Shown: positions 25,520 to 33,636, numbered from the stretch's first letter. The stretch is 64,000 nucleotides of DNA from Streptomyces sp. SDr-06 (GCF_003324565.1 NZ_QOLA01000004.1:248001-312000), one strand, 5' to 3'. Notes: generated by a model not told the origin, from the letters alone. Numbers and translations: made by a program.

Positions 25520-25915
25520 CGCGCCTCTTGAAGTCCGCGCTGCGCGCGGGGGCTTGTGGTTCGCCCTCGGACCGTGCGCGGCTGCTCGCGCAGTTCCCCG
25601 CGCCCCTTGGCGGCATCGTGCTGGCCCGCATGGGCATCCTCAGCCCGTCCGGCGATTGAGGACGAGCGCCCTTAAGGCGCGAACCGGGGTCTGGGGCGGG
25701 GCCCCAGGGCGCCTGCGGACCGTGCGGGGTCGCTCGCGCAGTTCCCCGCGCCCCCAACCCCCTTTCGTCCGTCTGCCGTGCCCGCTTGCTCGCGCAGTTC
25801 CCCGCGCCCCTTGGCGGCATTGTCCTGGCCCGCATGGGCAACCTCAGCCCGTCCGGCGATTGAGGACGAGCGCCCTTTAGGCGCGATGCGGGGTCTGGGG
25901 CGGAGGCTCAGGGGG
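25520..25915. repeat. Two adjacent copies of the dispersed intergenic repeat (copies 3 and 4)
   Basis: The 489-bp gap 25499-25987 is largely repeat. Copy 3 (about 25566-25713) and copy 4 (about 25790-25910) each contain CGCGCAGTTCCCCGCGCCCC, GGCGGCAT-(7 nt)-GGCCCGCATGGGCA, CTCAGCCCGTCCGGCGATTG and GGACGAGCGCCCTT-AGGCGCGA, then GGGTCTGGGGCGG. An extra solo CGCAGTTCCCCGCGCCCC module sits between them at 25738-25755. No gene seen. Confidence 0.85.
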
Positions 25916-25987
25916 CTGATCGGGGGGGCTTGGAGCATGGGGGGCCAGGATGGGGGAAGTGATGCCGGGACACGATCGGAGGCAGTC

Positions 25988-26221
25988 ATGGCAGGTTTTC
26001 TCGACCGGGCCAAGGAGCAGGCGCAGAGCGCACTGAACCAGGGCAAGCAGAAGGTGGACGAGGTCCAGCAGCAGCGCGCGGGCAACGACCTGCTGAAGAA
26101 ACTCGGCGCCGCGTACTACGCCGAGCGCCGCGGCAGCGGAACCCCGGACGCCACCCAGCAGGCCCTCTCGGCCCTGGAGGCCCACATCGCCACGCACGGA
26201 GACGGATTCCTGCGGGCCTGA
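25988..26221 (+). CDS. Small helical protein of unknown function (77 aa)
   Basis: 77 residues starting MAGFLDRAKEQAQSALNQGK, with CGGAGG upstream of the ATG. It is entirely amphipathic helix rich in Gln, Ala and Lys and has no cysteine or membrane segment. Small proteins with this kind of start are common in Streptomyces and are often annotated only as hypothetical. It stands alone between the repeat region and the helicase gene. Confidence 0.75.
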   Translation: MAGFLDRAKEQAQSALNQGKQKVDEVQQQRAGNDLLKKLGAAYYAERRGSGTPDATQQALSALEAHIATHGDGFLRA

Positions 26222-26281
26222 AGCGGGGCCCGGTTCCGGCCGCGCCTCGGAGGCCGGGAAAAAATTACCGCCCGCAGTCGT

Positions 26282-26310
26282 GCAACCCTTCCGGGGTGAC
26301 GGAGGTCTAA
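26282..26310 (+). promoter_or_regulatory. Candidate ECF-sigma promoter
   Basis: GCAACC (26282-26287), a 17-nt spacer and GTCTAA (26305-26310). The AAC core at -35 and GTC at -10 are those of ECF sigma factors. The same hexamer pair with the same 17-nt spacer (GTAACC/GTCTAA) recurs on the minus strand at 30548-30576. Confidence 0.45.
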
Positions 26311-26315
26311 GGGGC

Positions 26316-26405
26316 GTCAGTGCTTCAGGGGAGGGATCCGGGGGGATTTCGGGAAGCGCTGACGGGGAGGGAATCGAGGGGCCCGGTCGACGGACCGGGC
26401 CCCCT
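26316..26405 (+). ncRNA. Candidate structured small RNA
   Basis: A short transcript predicted from promoter and terminator positions: it starts about 6 nt after the GTCTAA box and ends after a terminator. The RNA would fold into stem 1, GTCAGTGCTTC (26316-26326) with GAAGCGCTGAC (26353-26363), one wobble pair, and then an 11-bp GC terminator hairpin. No convincing ORF lies inside. It sits between the 77-aa protein gene and the helicase. Purely structural prediction; it could also be an attenuated leader of the helicase gene, although that gene has its own promoter. Confidence 0.4.
26378..26405 (+). terminator. Strong hairpin terminator
   Basis: GGGGCCCGGTC-gacg-GACCGGGCCCC, a perfect 11-bp stem with a 4-nt loop, followed by CTTG. 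It ends the small-RNA candidate and isolates the helicase gene. Confidence 0.7.
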
Positions 26406-26449
26406 TGACTTGGCCTCCGCCTCCCGGACTCCCGCCGCGCGTGGCGGTG

Positions 26450-26472
26450 TTGTCAGTGCGGGACGGTAGCGT
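26450..26472 (+). promoter_or_regulatory. RecA-NDp/PafBC-type DNA-damage promoter
   Basis: TTGTCAGTG (26450-26458), 8 nt, TAGCGT (26467-26472), an exact fit to the published mycobacterial/actinobacterial LexA-independent damage promoter TTGTCRGTG-N8-TANNNT. The -10 ends 6 nt before the ATG at 26479, so the helicase mRNA is probably leaderless. Confidence 0.75.
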
Positions 26473-26478
26473 CGGGGC

Positions 26479-28701
26479 ATGGGCAGTCTCGTGGGTGCGA
26501 CCGTGGTGGAGGGGGTCCTCGAGCGGATCACGTACGCCAATGAGGAGAGCGGGTACACGGTCGCGAGGGTCGACACCGGCCGCGGCGGCAACGACCTGCT
26601 CACCGTGGTCGGCTCGCTGCTCGGCGCGCAGCCCGGCGAGTCGCTGCGGATGGAGGGCCGCTGGGGGTCCCATCCGCAGTACGGCAAGCAGTTCACCGTG
26701 GAGAACTACACGACCGTCCTGCCCGCCACCATCCAGGGCATCCGCCGCTACCTCGGCTCCGGTCTGATCAAGGGCATCGGCCCGGTCTTCGCCGACCGCA
26801 TCACGCAGCACTTCGGCGCGGACACCCTGGACATCATCGAGCAGGACATCGGGCGCCTGATCGAGGTGCCGGGGCTCGGTCCCAAGCGGACCAAGAAGAT
26901 CGCCGCCGCTTGGGAGGAGCAGAAGGCCATCAAGGAGGTCATGGTCTTCCTCCAGGGCGTCGGGGTCTCCACGTCGATCGCCGTGCGCATCTACAAGAAG
27001 TACGAGAACGCCTCGATCTCGGTCGTGAAGAACCAGCCCTACCGGCTCGCCGCCGACGTCTGGGGCATCGGGTTCCTCACCGCCGACCGGATCGCCCAGG
27101 CCGTCGGCATCCCGCACGACAGCCCGGAGCGCGTGAAGGCGGGCCTGCAGTACGCGCTGTCCCAGTCCACCGACCAGGGCCACTGCTTCCTGCCCGAGGA
27201 GCGCCTGATCGCCGACTCGGTGAAGCTGCTCCAGGTCGACACCGGCCTGGTCATCGAGTGCCTCGCCGAGCTGATCGCCGAAGAGGGCGCCGTACGGGAG
27301 AAGGTGCCCGGGCCCGACGGGGGCGAGCCCGTCGCCGCCGTCTACCTCGTGCCGTTCCACCGCGCCGAACTGTCGCTGGCGGCCCAGGTCGGGCGGCTGC
27401 TGCGGACCGGGGAGGACCGGATGCCGTCCTTCGCCGGGGTCGACTGGGACAAGGCGCTCGGCTGGCTAGCCGGGCGCACCGGCGCCGAGCTCGCGCCCGA
27501 GCAGCAGGAAGCCGTCAAGCTCGCCCTGACCAGCAAGGTCGCGGTGCTCACCGGCGGCCCGGGGTGCGGCAAGTCCTTCACGGTCCGCTCGGTCGTGGAG
27601 CTCGCCCGCGCCAAGAAGGCCAAGGTGGTGCTCGCCGCGCCGACCGGCCGGGCCGCCAAGCGCCTGGCCGAGCTGACCGGCGCCGAGGCCTCCACCGTGC
27701 ACCGCCTGCTCGAACTGAAACCGGGCGGCGACGCGGCGTACGACAAGGACCGGCCGCTGGACGCGGACCTGGTCGTCGTCGACGAGGCCTCCATGCTCGA
27801 CCTGCTGCTCGCCAACAAGCTGGTCAAGGCGGTGGCCCCCGGCGCCCACCTGCTCATGGTGGGCGACATCGACCAGCTGCCCTCGGTCGGCGCCGGGGAG
27901 GTGCTGCGCGACCTGCTCGCCGAGGGCGGCCCGGTGCCGAGCGTGCGGCTCACGCGGATCTTCCGGCAGGCCAAGCAGTCCGGCGTCGTCACCAACGCGC
28001 ACCGCATCAACTCCGGCTCGCAGCTCATCACTTCGGGCCTGGACGACTTCTTCCTGTTCGTGGAGGAGGAGACGGAGGACGCGGGCCGCCTCACCGTCGA
28101 CGTCGCCGCCCGCCGCATCCCCGCGAAGTTCGGCCTCGACCCGCGCCGCGACATCCAGGTGCTCGCCCCGATGCACCGGGGCCCGGCCGGCGCCGGGGCC
28201 CTCAACGGGCTGCTCCAGCAGGCGATCACACCCGCCCGGCCAGACCTGCCGGAGAAAAGGTTCGGTGGAAGGGTGTTCCGCGTCGGCGACAAGGTCACCC
28301 AGATTCGCAACAATTACGAGAAGGGCGCCAACGGCGTCTTCAACGGCACCGTCGGCGTGGTCACCGCGCTCAACCTCGACGACCAGCGCCTGACGGTCCG
28401 CACCGACGAGGACGAGGAGGTGCCGTACGACTTCGACGAGCTGGACGAGCTGGCCCACGCCTACGCGGTGACCATCCACCGCTCCCAGGGCAGCGAGTAC
28501 CCGGCCGTCGTCATCCCGGTCACCACCGGCGCCTGGATGATGCTCCAGCGCAATCTGCTCTACACGGCGGTGACCCGCGCCAAGAAGCTCGTCGTCCTGG
28601 TGGGGTCCCGCAAGGCGATCGGTCAGGCGGTGCGTACCGTCTCCGCAGGCAGACGCTTTACCGCACTCGCGCACCGGCTGTCAGGGGGCACTTTGGTGTG
28701 A
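26479..28701 (+). CDS. recD2: RecD2-type SF1B DNA helicase
   Basis: 740 residues. The N-terminal part has an OB-like domain and HhH region (GSGLIKGIGPVFADRITQHF; EVPGLGPKRTKKI) characteristic of RecD2. The helicase core has Walker A VLTGGPGCGKSFT near residue 360, Walker B VVVDEASMLDL, a GDIDQLPSVGAGEVLRDL motif III, and C-terminal AYAVTIHRSQGSEYPAVV with NLLYTAVTRAK. RecD2 is a 5'-3' helicase for repair and replication-fork restart and acts without RecBC. The promoter fits damage induction. Next gene is citrate synthase, 180 bp away. Confidence 0.93.
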   Translation: MGSLVGATVVEGVLERITYANEESGYTVARVDTGRGGNDLLTVVGSLLGAQPGESLRMEGRWGSHPQYGKQFTVENYTTVLPATIQGIRRYLGSGLIKGIGPVFADRITQHFGADTLDIIEQDIGRLIEVPGLGPKRTKKIAAAWEEQKAIKEVMVFLQGVGVSTSIAVRIYKKYENASISVVKNQPYRLAADVWGIGFLTADRIAQAVGIPHDSPERVKAGLQYALSQSTDQGHCFLPEERLIADSVKLLQVDTGLVIECLAELIAEEGAVREKVPGPDGGEPVAAVYLVPFHRAELSLAAQVGRLLRTGEDRMPSFAGVDWDKALGWLAGRTGAELAPEQQEAVKLALTSKVAVLTGGPGCGKSFTVRSVVELARAKKAKVVLAAPTGRAAKRLAELTGAEASTVHRLLELKPGGDAAYDKDRPLDADLVVVDEASMLDLLLANKLVKAVAPGAHLLMVGDIDQLPSVGAGEVLRDLLAEGGPVPSVRLTRIFRQAKQSGVVTNAHRINSGSQLITSGLDDFFLFVEEETEDAGRLTVDVAARRIPAKFGLDPRRDIQVLAPMHRGPAGAGALNGLLQQAITPARPDLPEKRFGGRVFRVGDKVTQIRNNYEKGANGVFNGTVGVVTALNLDDQRLTVRTDEDEEVPYDFDELDELAHAYAVTIHRSQGSEYPAVVIPVTTGAWMMLQRNLLYTAVTRAKKLVVLVGSRKAIGQAVRTVSAGRRFTALAHRLSGGTLV

Positions 28702-28752
28702 AAGATCACCCAGGACTTTCCTAAGTGGGGCGAACGGGGCAGGATGAGCAGG

Positions 28753-28770
28753 TTGACGGCACTGAGTGCC
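28753..28770 (+). promoter_or_regulatory. -35 element and palindrome upstream of citrate synthase
   Basis: TTGACG (28753-28758) runs into the perfect dyad GGCACT-G-AGTGCC (28758-28770). The 179-bp gap 28702-28880 has no gene. The dyad is placed where a repressor could block a promoter, but the -10 element is unclear (TAAGCC at 28776 is weak). Confidence 0.35.
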
Positions 28771-28880
28771 GTGAATAAGCCCAATGGGCGACCCCGAGTG
28801 CACTCTGCTGAGCCAAATGGGGGATGGTAGAGACAGTCAGGGCACCTCGAAGAAGAGGCACTACGTCGGTGAGGGATGAC

Positions 28881-30179
28881 GTGAGCGAGAACGCGAACAA
28901 CGCTGTAGTACTGCGGTTCGGCGATGGCGAGTACACCTACCCGGTGATCGACAGCACCGTCGGCGACAAGGGCTTCGACATCGGGAAGCTCCGAGCCCAG
29001 ACCGGACTGGTCACCCTCGACAGCGGATACGGCAACACGGCCGCCTATAAATCCGCCATTACCTACCTGGACGGTGAGCAGGGCATCCTGCGCTACCGCG
29101 GGTACCCGATCGAGCAGCTGGCGGAGCGCTCGACGTTCGTCGAGGTCGCGTACCTGCTGATCAACGGCGAGCTGCCGACCGTCGACCAGCTCGCCAGCTT
29201 CAAGAGCGAGATCACCGGGCACACGCTGCTGCACGAGGACGTCAAGCGGTTCTTCGACGGCTTCCCGCGCGACGCCCACCCGATGGCGATGCTGTCGTCC
29301 GTGGTCTCGGCGCTGTCCACGTTCTACCAGGACAGCCACAACCCGTTCGACGAGAAGCAGCGCCACCTGTCCACGATCCGGCTGCTCGCCAAGCTGCCGA
29401 CGATCGCGGCGTACGCGTACAAGAAGTCGATCGGCCACCCCTTCGTCTACCCGCGCAACGACCTCGGCTACGTCGAGAACTTCCTGCGCATGACGTTCTC
29501 GGTGCCGGCCCAGGAGTACGAGCTGGACCCGGTCGTCGTCTCGGCGCTCGACAAGCTGCTCATCCTGCACGCGGACCACGAGCAGAACTGCTCGACCTCC
29601 ACGGTGCGCCTGGTCGGCTCGTCGCAGGCGAACATGTTCGCCTCCATCTCGGCCGGCATCAGCGCCCTCTGGGGCCCCCTGCACGGCGGCGCCAACCAGT
29701 CCGTCCTGGAGATGCTGGAAGGCATCCAGGCCAACGGCGGCGACGTGGACTCCTTCATCCGCAAGGTGAAGAACAAGGAGGACGGCGTCCGCCTGATGGG
29801 CTTCGGCCACCGGGTGTACAAGTCCTTCGACCCGCGCGCCAAGATCATCAAGGCTGCCGCGCACGATGTCCTCTCGGCCCTCGGCAAGTCCGACGAGCTG
29901 CTCGACATCGCGCTGAAGCTGGAAGAGCACGCGCTGAGCGACGACTACTTCGTCTCGCGCAACCTGTACCCGAACGTGGACTTCTACACGGGTCTGATCT
30001 ACCGCGCGATGGGCTTCCCGACCGAGATGTTCACGGTCCTGTTCGCCCTCGGCCGCCTGCCGGGCTGGATCGCCCAGTGGCACGAGATGATCAAGGAGCC
30101 CGGCTCCCGCATCGGCCGCCCGCGCCAGATCTACACGGGCGAGGTCCTGCGCGACTTCGTGCCGGTCGAGGGTCGCTGA
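28881..30179 (+). CDS. citA: Citrate synthase
   Basis: 432 residues, the normal length for type II citrate synthase, which condenses oxaloacetate and acetyl-CoA in the TCA cycle. GTG 28881 is chosen since the conserved start is SENANNAVVLRFGDGEYTYP; the ATG at 28824 would add 19 residues. Active-site blocks are present: LHADHEQNCSTSTVR, GPLHGGANQSVLEML and GFGHRVYKSFDPRA (the PROSITE-type His and Asp). Closely similar in wording to the Streptomyces CitA proteins I recall. Monocistronic by position. Confidence 0.95.
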   Translation: MSENANNAVVLRFGDGEYTYPVIDSTVGDKGFDIGKLRAQTGLVTLDSGYGNTAAYKSAITYLDGEQGILRYRGYPIEQLAERSTFVEVAYLLINGELPTVDQLASFKSEITGHTLLHEDVKRFFDGFPRDAHPMAMLSSVVSALSTFYQDSHNPFDEKQRHLSTIRLLAKLPTIAAYAYKKSIGHPFVYPRNDLGYVENFLRMTFSVPAQEYELDPVVVSALDKLLILHADHEQNCSTSTVRLVGSSQANMFASISAGISALWGPLHGGANQSVLEMLEGIQANGGDVDSFIRKVKNKEDGVRLMGFGHRVYKSFDPRAKIIKAAAHDVLSALGKSDELLDIALKLEEHALSDDYFVSRNLYPNVDFYTGLIYRAMGFPTEMFTVLFALGRLPGWIAQWHEMIKEPGSRIGRPRQIYTGEVLRDFVPVEGR

Positions 30180-30260
30180 CCCCGATCGCCCGGGTCCGGG
30201 GGCTGCCCCCGGGCCGACCTGGCGGCCCCGGTGAGGTCCTGCGCGACTTCGTACCGGCCG
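30140..30260. repeat. Partial duplication of the citA 3' end
   Basis: GAGGTCCTGCGCGACTTCGT at 30140 inside the last citA codons recurs at 30232 just downstream of the stop. The match continues for about 29 bp with two changes (GCCGGTCGA versus ACCGGCCGA). The second copy is non-coding. Confidence 0.75.
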
Positions 30261-30310
30261 ACGCCTGCCGAACTCCCGCCGGAACGCGGGCAGTTCGCGC
30301 CCAGTACAGC

Positions 30311-30362
30311 GGAAAGCGCCCCGCTGCCGATCCCCCCACGGGTCGGCAGACGGGGCGCTTCC
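30311..30362. terminator. Long hairpin, likely bidirectional terminator downstream of citA
   Basis: AAGCGCCCCG (30314-30323) pairs with CGGGGCGCTT (30351-30360), and inside it CTGCCGA pairs with TCGGCAG, with one bulged A. It lies in the 433-bp gap 30180-30612 between the converging citA and copA genes. It can end citA transcripts and the minus-strand transcript predicted below. Confidence 0.65.
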
Positions 30363-30485
30363 CTGTTTCCCGGTGCGGATTCCCCCCACGGGATCCGAGC
30401 CGGGCGTCTAGGCGGTCTGCCGGGGTACGTACCTGTCGGGTGGGCCGCTCAAAGCTCCCGACGTACGTGCCCCGGCCAACGCGTT

Positions 30486-30531
30486 GCCTGGAACGTCCCC
30501 CAAGACATTCCATGGACGTCCCCCAAGACAT
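30486..30531. repeat. Two tandem 23-bp repeats
   Basis: On the minus strand two adjacent 23-bp units each begin ATGTCTTGGGGGACGT and then differ (CCATGGA versus TCCAGGC). They sit 10-55 nt downstream of the predicted start of the convergent transcript. Confidence 0.75.
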
Positions 30532-30547
30532 CCGTGGCATCGCCCAC

Positions 30548-30576
30548 TTAGACTCCCGACCCCTCCCGATGGTTAC
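30548..30576 (-). promoter_or_regulatory. Candidate ECF-sigma promoter (minus strand)
   Basis: GTAACC (30576-30571), a 17-nt spacer and GTCTAA (30553-30548) on the minus strand, the same build as the element at 26282-26310. It fires toward citA, not toward copA. Confidence 0.4.
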
Positions 30577-30612
30577 CTCAAAACCTCTGTGATCTAGATC
30601 TCTTTGTGGAGG

Positions 30613-33051
30613 TCAGGTGAAGGAACGCAACCGTAGGCTGTTGGTTACCACGAACACCGAGGAGAACGCCATAGCCGCGCCCGCGATCATGGGGTTCAGC
30701 AGGCCGGCGGCGGCCAGTGGCAGCGCGGCCACGTTGTAGCCGAATGCCCAGAAAAGGTTGCCTTTGATGGTGGCCAGGGTGCGCCGCGACAGCCGGATCG
30801 CATCAGCGACAACCCGCAGGTCACCGCGGACGAGGGTGAGATCACCGGCCTCGATCGCCGCGTCCGTGCCGGTCCCCATGGCCAGACCCAGATCGGCGAC
30901 GGCCAGAGCGGCCGCGTCGTTGACGCCGTCCCCCACCATGGCGACGACGCGGCCCTGCTCCTGGAGGCGCCGGACGACGGCGGCCTTGTCCTCGGGCAGG
31001 ACCTCCGCGTACACGGCGTCCGCGGCGATGCCGACCGCCGCGGCCACGGCCCCGGCGACCGTCCGGTTGTCGCCGGTGAGCAGGACGGGGGTGAGCCCCA
31101 GCGCCCGCAGCCGGGCGACGGCCTCGGCGCTGGTCTCCTTCACGGCGTCCGCCACGGCCAGCACGCCCCGCGCCGCCCCGTCCCACGCGACGACGACCGC
31201 CGTACGCCCCTCGGCCTCGGCGGCGCTCCGGGCCGCGGCGAGCCCGGGCGGCAGCTCAAGGGCGCTGTCCCGGCCCACATACACGCGGTGGCCCTCGACC
31301 ACGCCCTCCACGCCCCGGCCGGGCAGCGAGCGGAAATCCTCGGCGGGCGGCAGCACCCCGGCCCGATCCTCGGCTCCGGCCACGATCGCGCGGGCGATCG
31401 GATGCTCCGAGGCGTGCTCCAGCGCACCGGCCAGGCGCAGCAGTTGCTTCTCGTCGACCCCCTCGGCGGCGTACGCCTCGTGCAGGCTCATCCGGCCGGT
31501 GGTCACCGTGCCCGTCTTGTCGAGGACGACGGTGTCCACCCGGAGGGTCGATTCGAGCACCTCCGGGCCCCTGATCAGGATGCCGAGCTGCGCGCCGCGG
31601 CCGGTGCCGACCATCAGGGCGGTCGGGGTGGCCAGGCCGAGCGCGCACGGGCAGGCGATGATCAGTACGGCGACCGCGGCGGTGAAGGCGGCGGTGGCGT
31701 CGCCGGTGACCAGGAGCCAGGCCGACAGGGTGACCAGCGCGATCGCGAGGACCACCGGCACGAAGACGCCCGCGACGCGGTCCGCGAGGCGCTGCACCGC
31801 GGCCTTGCCGTTCTGGGCGTCCTCCACCATGCGGGCCATGCGGGCCAGCTGGGTGTCCGCGCCGACCCGGGTCGCCTCCACGACGAGGCGGCCGCCCGCG
31901 TTCACCGTGGCGCCGGTGACCGCGTCGCCCACGCCCACGTCCACCGGGACGGACTCGCCGGTCAGCATCGAGGCGTCCACCGCCGAGGCGCCCTCCACGA
32001 CGGTCCCGTCCGTGGCCACCTTCTCGCCGGGCCGCACCACGAACCGGTCACCGGTACGCAACTGGCCCACCGGGACGCGTAGTTCGGCCCCGTCGCGCAG
32101 CACGGCGACGTCCTTCGCGCCCAGCTCCATCAGGGCGCGCAGGGCGGCGCCGGACCTGCGTCGGGCGCGGGCCTCCAGATGGCGGCCGAGCAGGATGAAC
32201 GTGACGACCCCGGCGGCGACTTCGAGGTAGATGGTCCCGGCGCCGTCCCCGCGCCCGGTGGCGAAGGCGAACCCGTGGCGCATGCCGGGCCTGCCCGCCG
32301 TGCCGAAGAACAGCGCCCACAGCGACCAGCCGAACGCCGCGAGCGTGCCGGTCGACACGAGGGTGTCCATCGTGGCGGCGCCGTGCCGGAGGTTGGTCCA
32401 CGCCGCCCGGTGGAAGGGGAGGCCACCCCAGACGACGGCGGGCGCGGCGAGGGTGAGCGAGAGCCACTGCCAGTTGTCGAACTGGAGCGGGGGGATCATC
32501 GCCAGCGCGACGACGGGCGCGGAGAGGAGGGCCGTGACGATCAGCCGCGCTCTTGGCGTGGCCGGCCGCGTCGTGCCGGGGTCATCACCCGGGGGCGGCC
32601 CGGTGGTGGCCTCCGGGGGCTCTGCCCCCGAATCCCCGCTCGGATTGCTTCCCGGGTGCGGCCCGGTGGCCGTTCCTGGGGCTTCGCCCCCGACCCCCTT
32701 CGCGCCTGAAGGGCGCTCGTCCTCAATCTCCCCCAAGGCCTCAAGGGCCAGGGGAGACCTCCCGTGGCGGGCCGGAGCTGCCCGGACCGGCGCCGGGTCC
32801 GACGATGCCGACTCCTTTGCGGGGGGTTGCACGGGCTCGGCCGTGTAGCCCGTCTTCACCACCGTCGTGACCAGGTCCGCCACCGCCACCCCGGGTTCGA
32901 AGGCGACCCGGGCCTTCTCCGTGGCGTAGTTGACCGTGGCGGAAACCCCCTCCATCCGGTTCAGCTTCTTCTCGACGCGGGCCGCGCACGACGCGCAGGT
33001 CATCCCGCCGATGGTGAGTTCGACCTGCTGAGCGGGGTCGGGGGTGCGCAC
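30613..33051 (-). CDS. copA: Copper-translocating P1B-type ATPase
   Basis: 812 residues from GTG 33051 (GGAG 8 nt upstream; ATG 33081 is an alternative). It has one N-terminal HMA domain with GGMTCASC (Cys19, Cys22), eight membrane helices, phosphatase motif MLTGESVP, ion-binding [11 protein letters not shown] near residue 468, phosphorylation site DKTGTVTTG near 509, EHASEHPIA and [10 protein letters not shown] near 705. It exports Cu(I) to the outside. The linker between HMA and helix 1 (about 75-150) is unusually long, Pro/Gly-rich, and encoded by a dispersed repeat sequence. The copZ-like chaperone gene is just upstream and a CsoR-like operator precedes both. Confidence 0.95.
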   Translation of the reverse strand: MRTPDPAQQVELTIGGMTCASCAARVEKKLNRMEGVSATVNYATEKARVAFEPGVAVADLVTTVVKTGYTAEPVQPPAKESASSDPAPVRAAPARHGRSPLALEALGEIEDERPSGAKGVGGEAPGTATGPHPGSNPSGDSGAEPPEATTGPPPGDDPGTTRPATPRARLIVTALLSAPVVALAMIPPLQFDNWQWLSLTLAAPAVVWGGLPFHRAAWTNLRHGAATMDTLVSTGTLAAFGWSLWALFFGTAGRPGMRHGFAFATGRGDGAGTIYLEVAAGVVTFILLGRHLEARARRRSGAALRALMELGAKDVAVLRDGAELRVPVGQLRTGDRFVVRPGEKVATDGTVVEGASAVDASMLTGESVPVDVGVGDAVTGATVNAGGRLVVEATRVGADTQLARMARMVEDAQNGKAAVQRLADRVAGVFVPVVLAIALVTLSAWLLVTGDATAAFTAAVAVLIIACPCALGLATPTALMVGTGRGAQLGILIRGPEVLESTLRVDTVVLDKTGTVTTGRMSLHEAYAAEGVDEKQLLRLAGALEHASEHPIARAIVAGAEDRAGVLPPAEDFRSLPGRGVEGVVEGHRVYVGRDSALELPPGLAAARSAAEAEGRTAVVVAWDGAARGVLAVADAVKETSAEAVARLRALGLTPVLLTGDNRTVAGAVAAAVGIAADAVYAEVLPEDKAAVVRRLQEQGRVVAMVGDGVNDAAALAVADLGLAMGTGTDAAIEAGDLTLVRGDLRVVADAIRLSRRTLATIKGNLFWAFGYNVAALPLAAAGLLNPMIAGAAMAFSSVFVVTNSLRLRSFT
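32675..32759 (-). repeat. Dispersed repeat module captured in frame inside copA
   Basis: Read on the minus strand it gives GGCCTTGGGGGAGATTGAGG, ACGAGCGCCCTTCAGGCGCG and GTCGGGGGCGAAGCCCCAGG. It matches the intergenic copy at 11009-11094 at roughly nine positions in ten. It encodes residues of about 98-126 ([19 protein letters not shown]) in the HMA-to-membrane linker. Confidence 0.85.
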
Positions 33052-33135
33052 GATCAGCTCCAGAAAGGGGCCGGGCCGCACGGAGCCGGCGGAGGCCGGC
33101 CGGGTGCGGCCCGAGGCGGTTCGAGGGGGGCGGGG

Positions 33136-33444
33136 TCAGGCGCGGCCGACCAGTTCGTAGCCCGCCTCGTCGACGGCGGCGCGGACCGTCTCCTCGTCGA
33201 GCGGGGCGACCGAGATCACGGTGACCTCGCCGGTGGCGGCGACGGCCTTCACCGAGCTCACGCCCTCGATCCCGGAGAGCTCGCCGGACACCGCACCCTC
33301 GCAGTGGCCGCAGGTCATGCCGGACACCCGGTAGACGGTGGTGACGGCGCCCACCTGGACGTCGGTCGCCTCTCCGCTGTGGCAGCCACCGGCGGGCGAG
33401 CAGCAGGAACCGGTCGCGGCGGGGGTCTCGATCTCGGCGGTCAT
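33136..33444 (-). CDS. copZ: Copper chaperone, HMA domain with Cys/His-rich N-terminal extension
   Basis: 102 residues. The HMA fold (about 33-100) carries VSGMTCGHCEGAVSGELSGI, the Cu(I)-binding MTCxHC. It is longer than the usual 68-70 residues because of an N-terminal extension with GSCCSPAGGCHSGEA, a possible second metal site. The ATG at 33444 has GAGGAG upstream; ATG 33477 is in frame but lacks this. It delivers Cu(I) to CopA, 84 bp downstream. A CsoR-like palindrome lies about 85 bp upstream. Confidence 0.9.
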   Translation of the reverse strand: MTAEIETPAATGSCCSPAGGCHSGEATDVQVGAVTTVYRVSGMTCGHCEGAVSGELSGIEGVSSVKAVAATGEVTVISVAPLDEETVRAAVDEAGYELVGRA

Positions 33445-33525
33445 GGCGTTCTCCTCTTCACGGGCGTACGGATCCATGGTGCATCAGAGGGCCACGGGGA
33501 AGCCGGGGCACCCTCACACCCACAG

Positions 33526-33546
33526 ACTATACCCCTGGGGGGTATG
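33526..33546 (-). promoter_or_regulatory. CsoR-type copper operator overlapping a -10 element
   Basis: ATACCCCTGGGGGGTAT (33529-33545) is a GC-centred dyad of the CsoR form described in Streptomyces lividans. On the minus strand TATAGT (33531-33526) is a good -10, so CsoR bound here would block the copZ-copA promoter until Cu(I) is bound. No csoR gene is in the window. Confidence 0.75.
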
Positions 33547-33636
33547 AAGCGAGCCTGTGTCAGGGTGATAACGACGGGGGTGCCCGCCGAGAACAGGGTG
33601 AACGGGTGTTTCCGCCCCTTCGGCGCCGCTACCGGG

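Larger units (their letters stand above)
30311..30541 (-). ncRNA. Candidate convergent RNA (or short leaderless ORF) between citA and copA
   Basis: A minus-strand ECF-type promoter at 30548-30576 would start a transcript near 30541 heading toward the 3' end of citA, closed by the hairpin at 30311-30362 after about 230 nt. An ATG lies at 30538-30540, so a leaderless ORF is possible, but its translation is Arg/Pro/Gly-rich and looks non-coding. The 5' part holds two 23-bp repeats. Confidence 0.3.

Noticed and set aside
30091..30540. 149-codon leftward ORF with an ATG right after an ECF-type promoter
   Set aside because: Composition is Arg/Pro/Gly-rich and it overlaps the citA end and repeat sequence; kept only as part of an RNA candidate.
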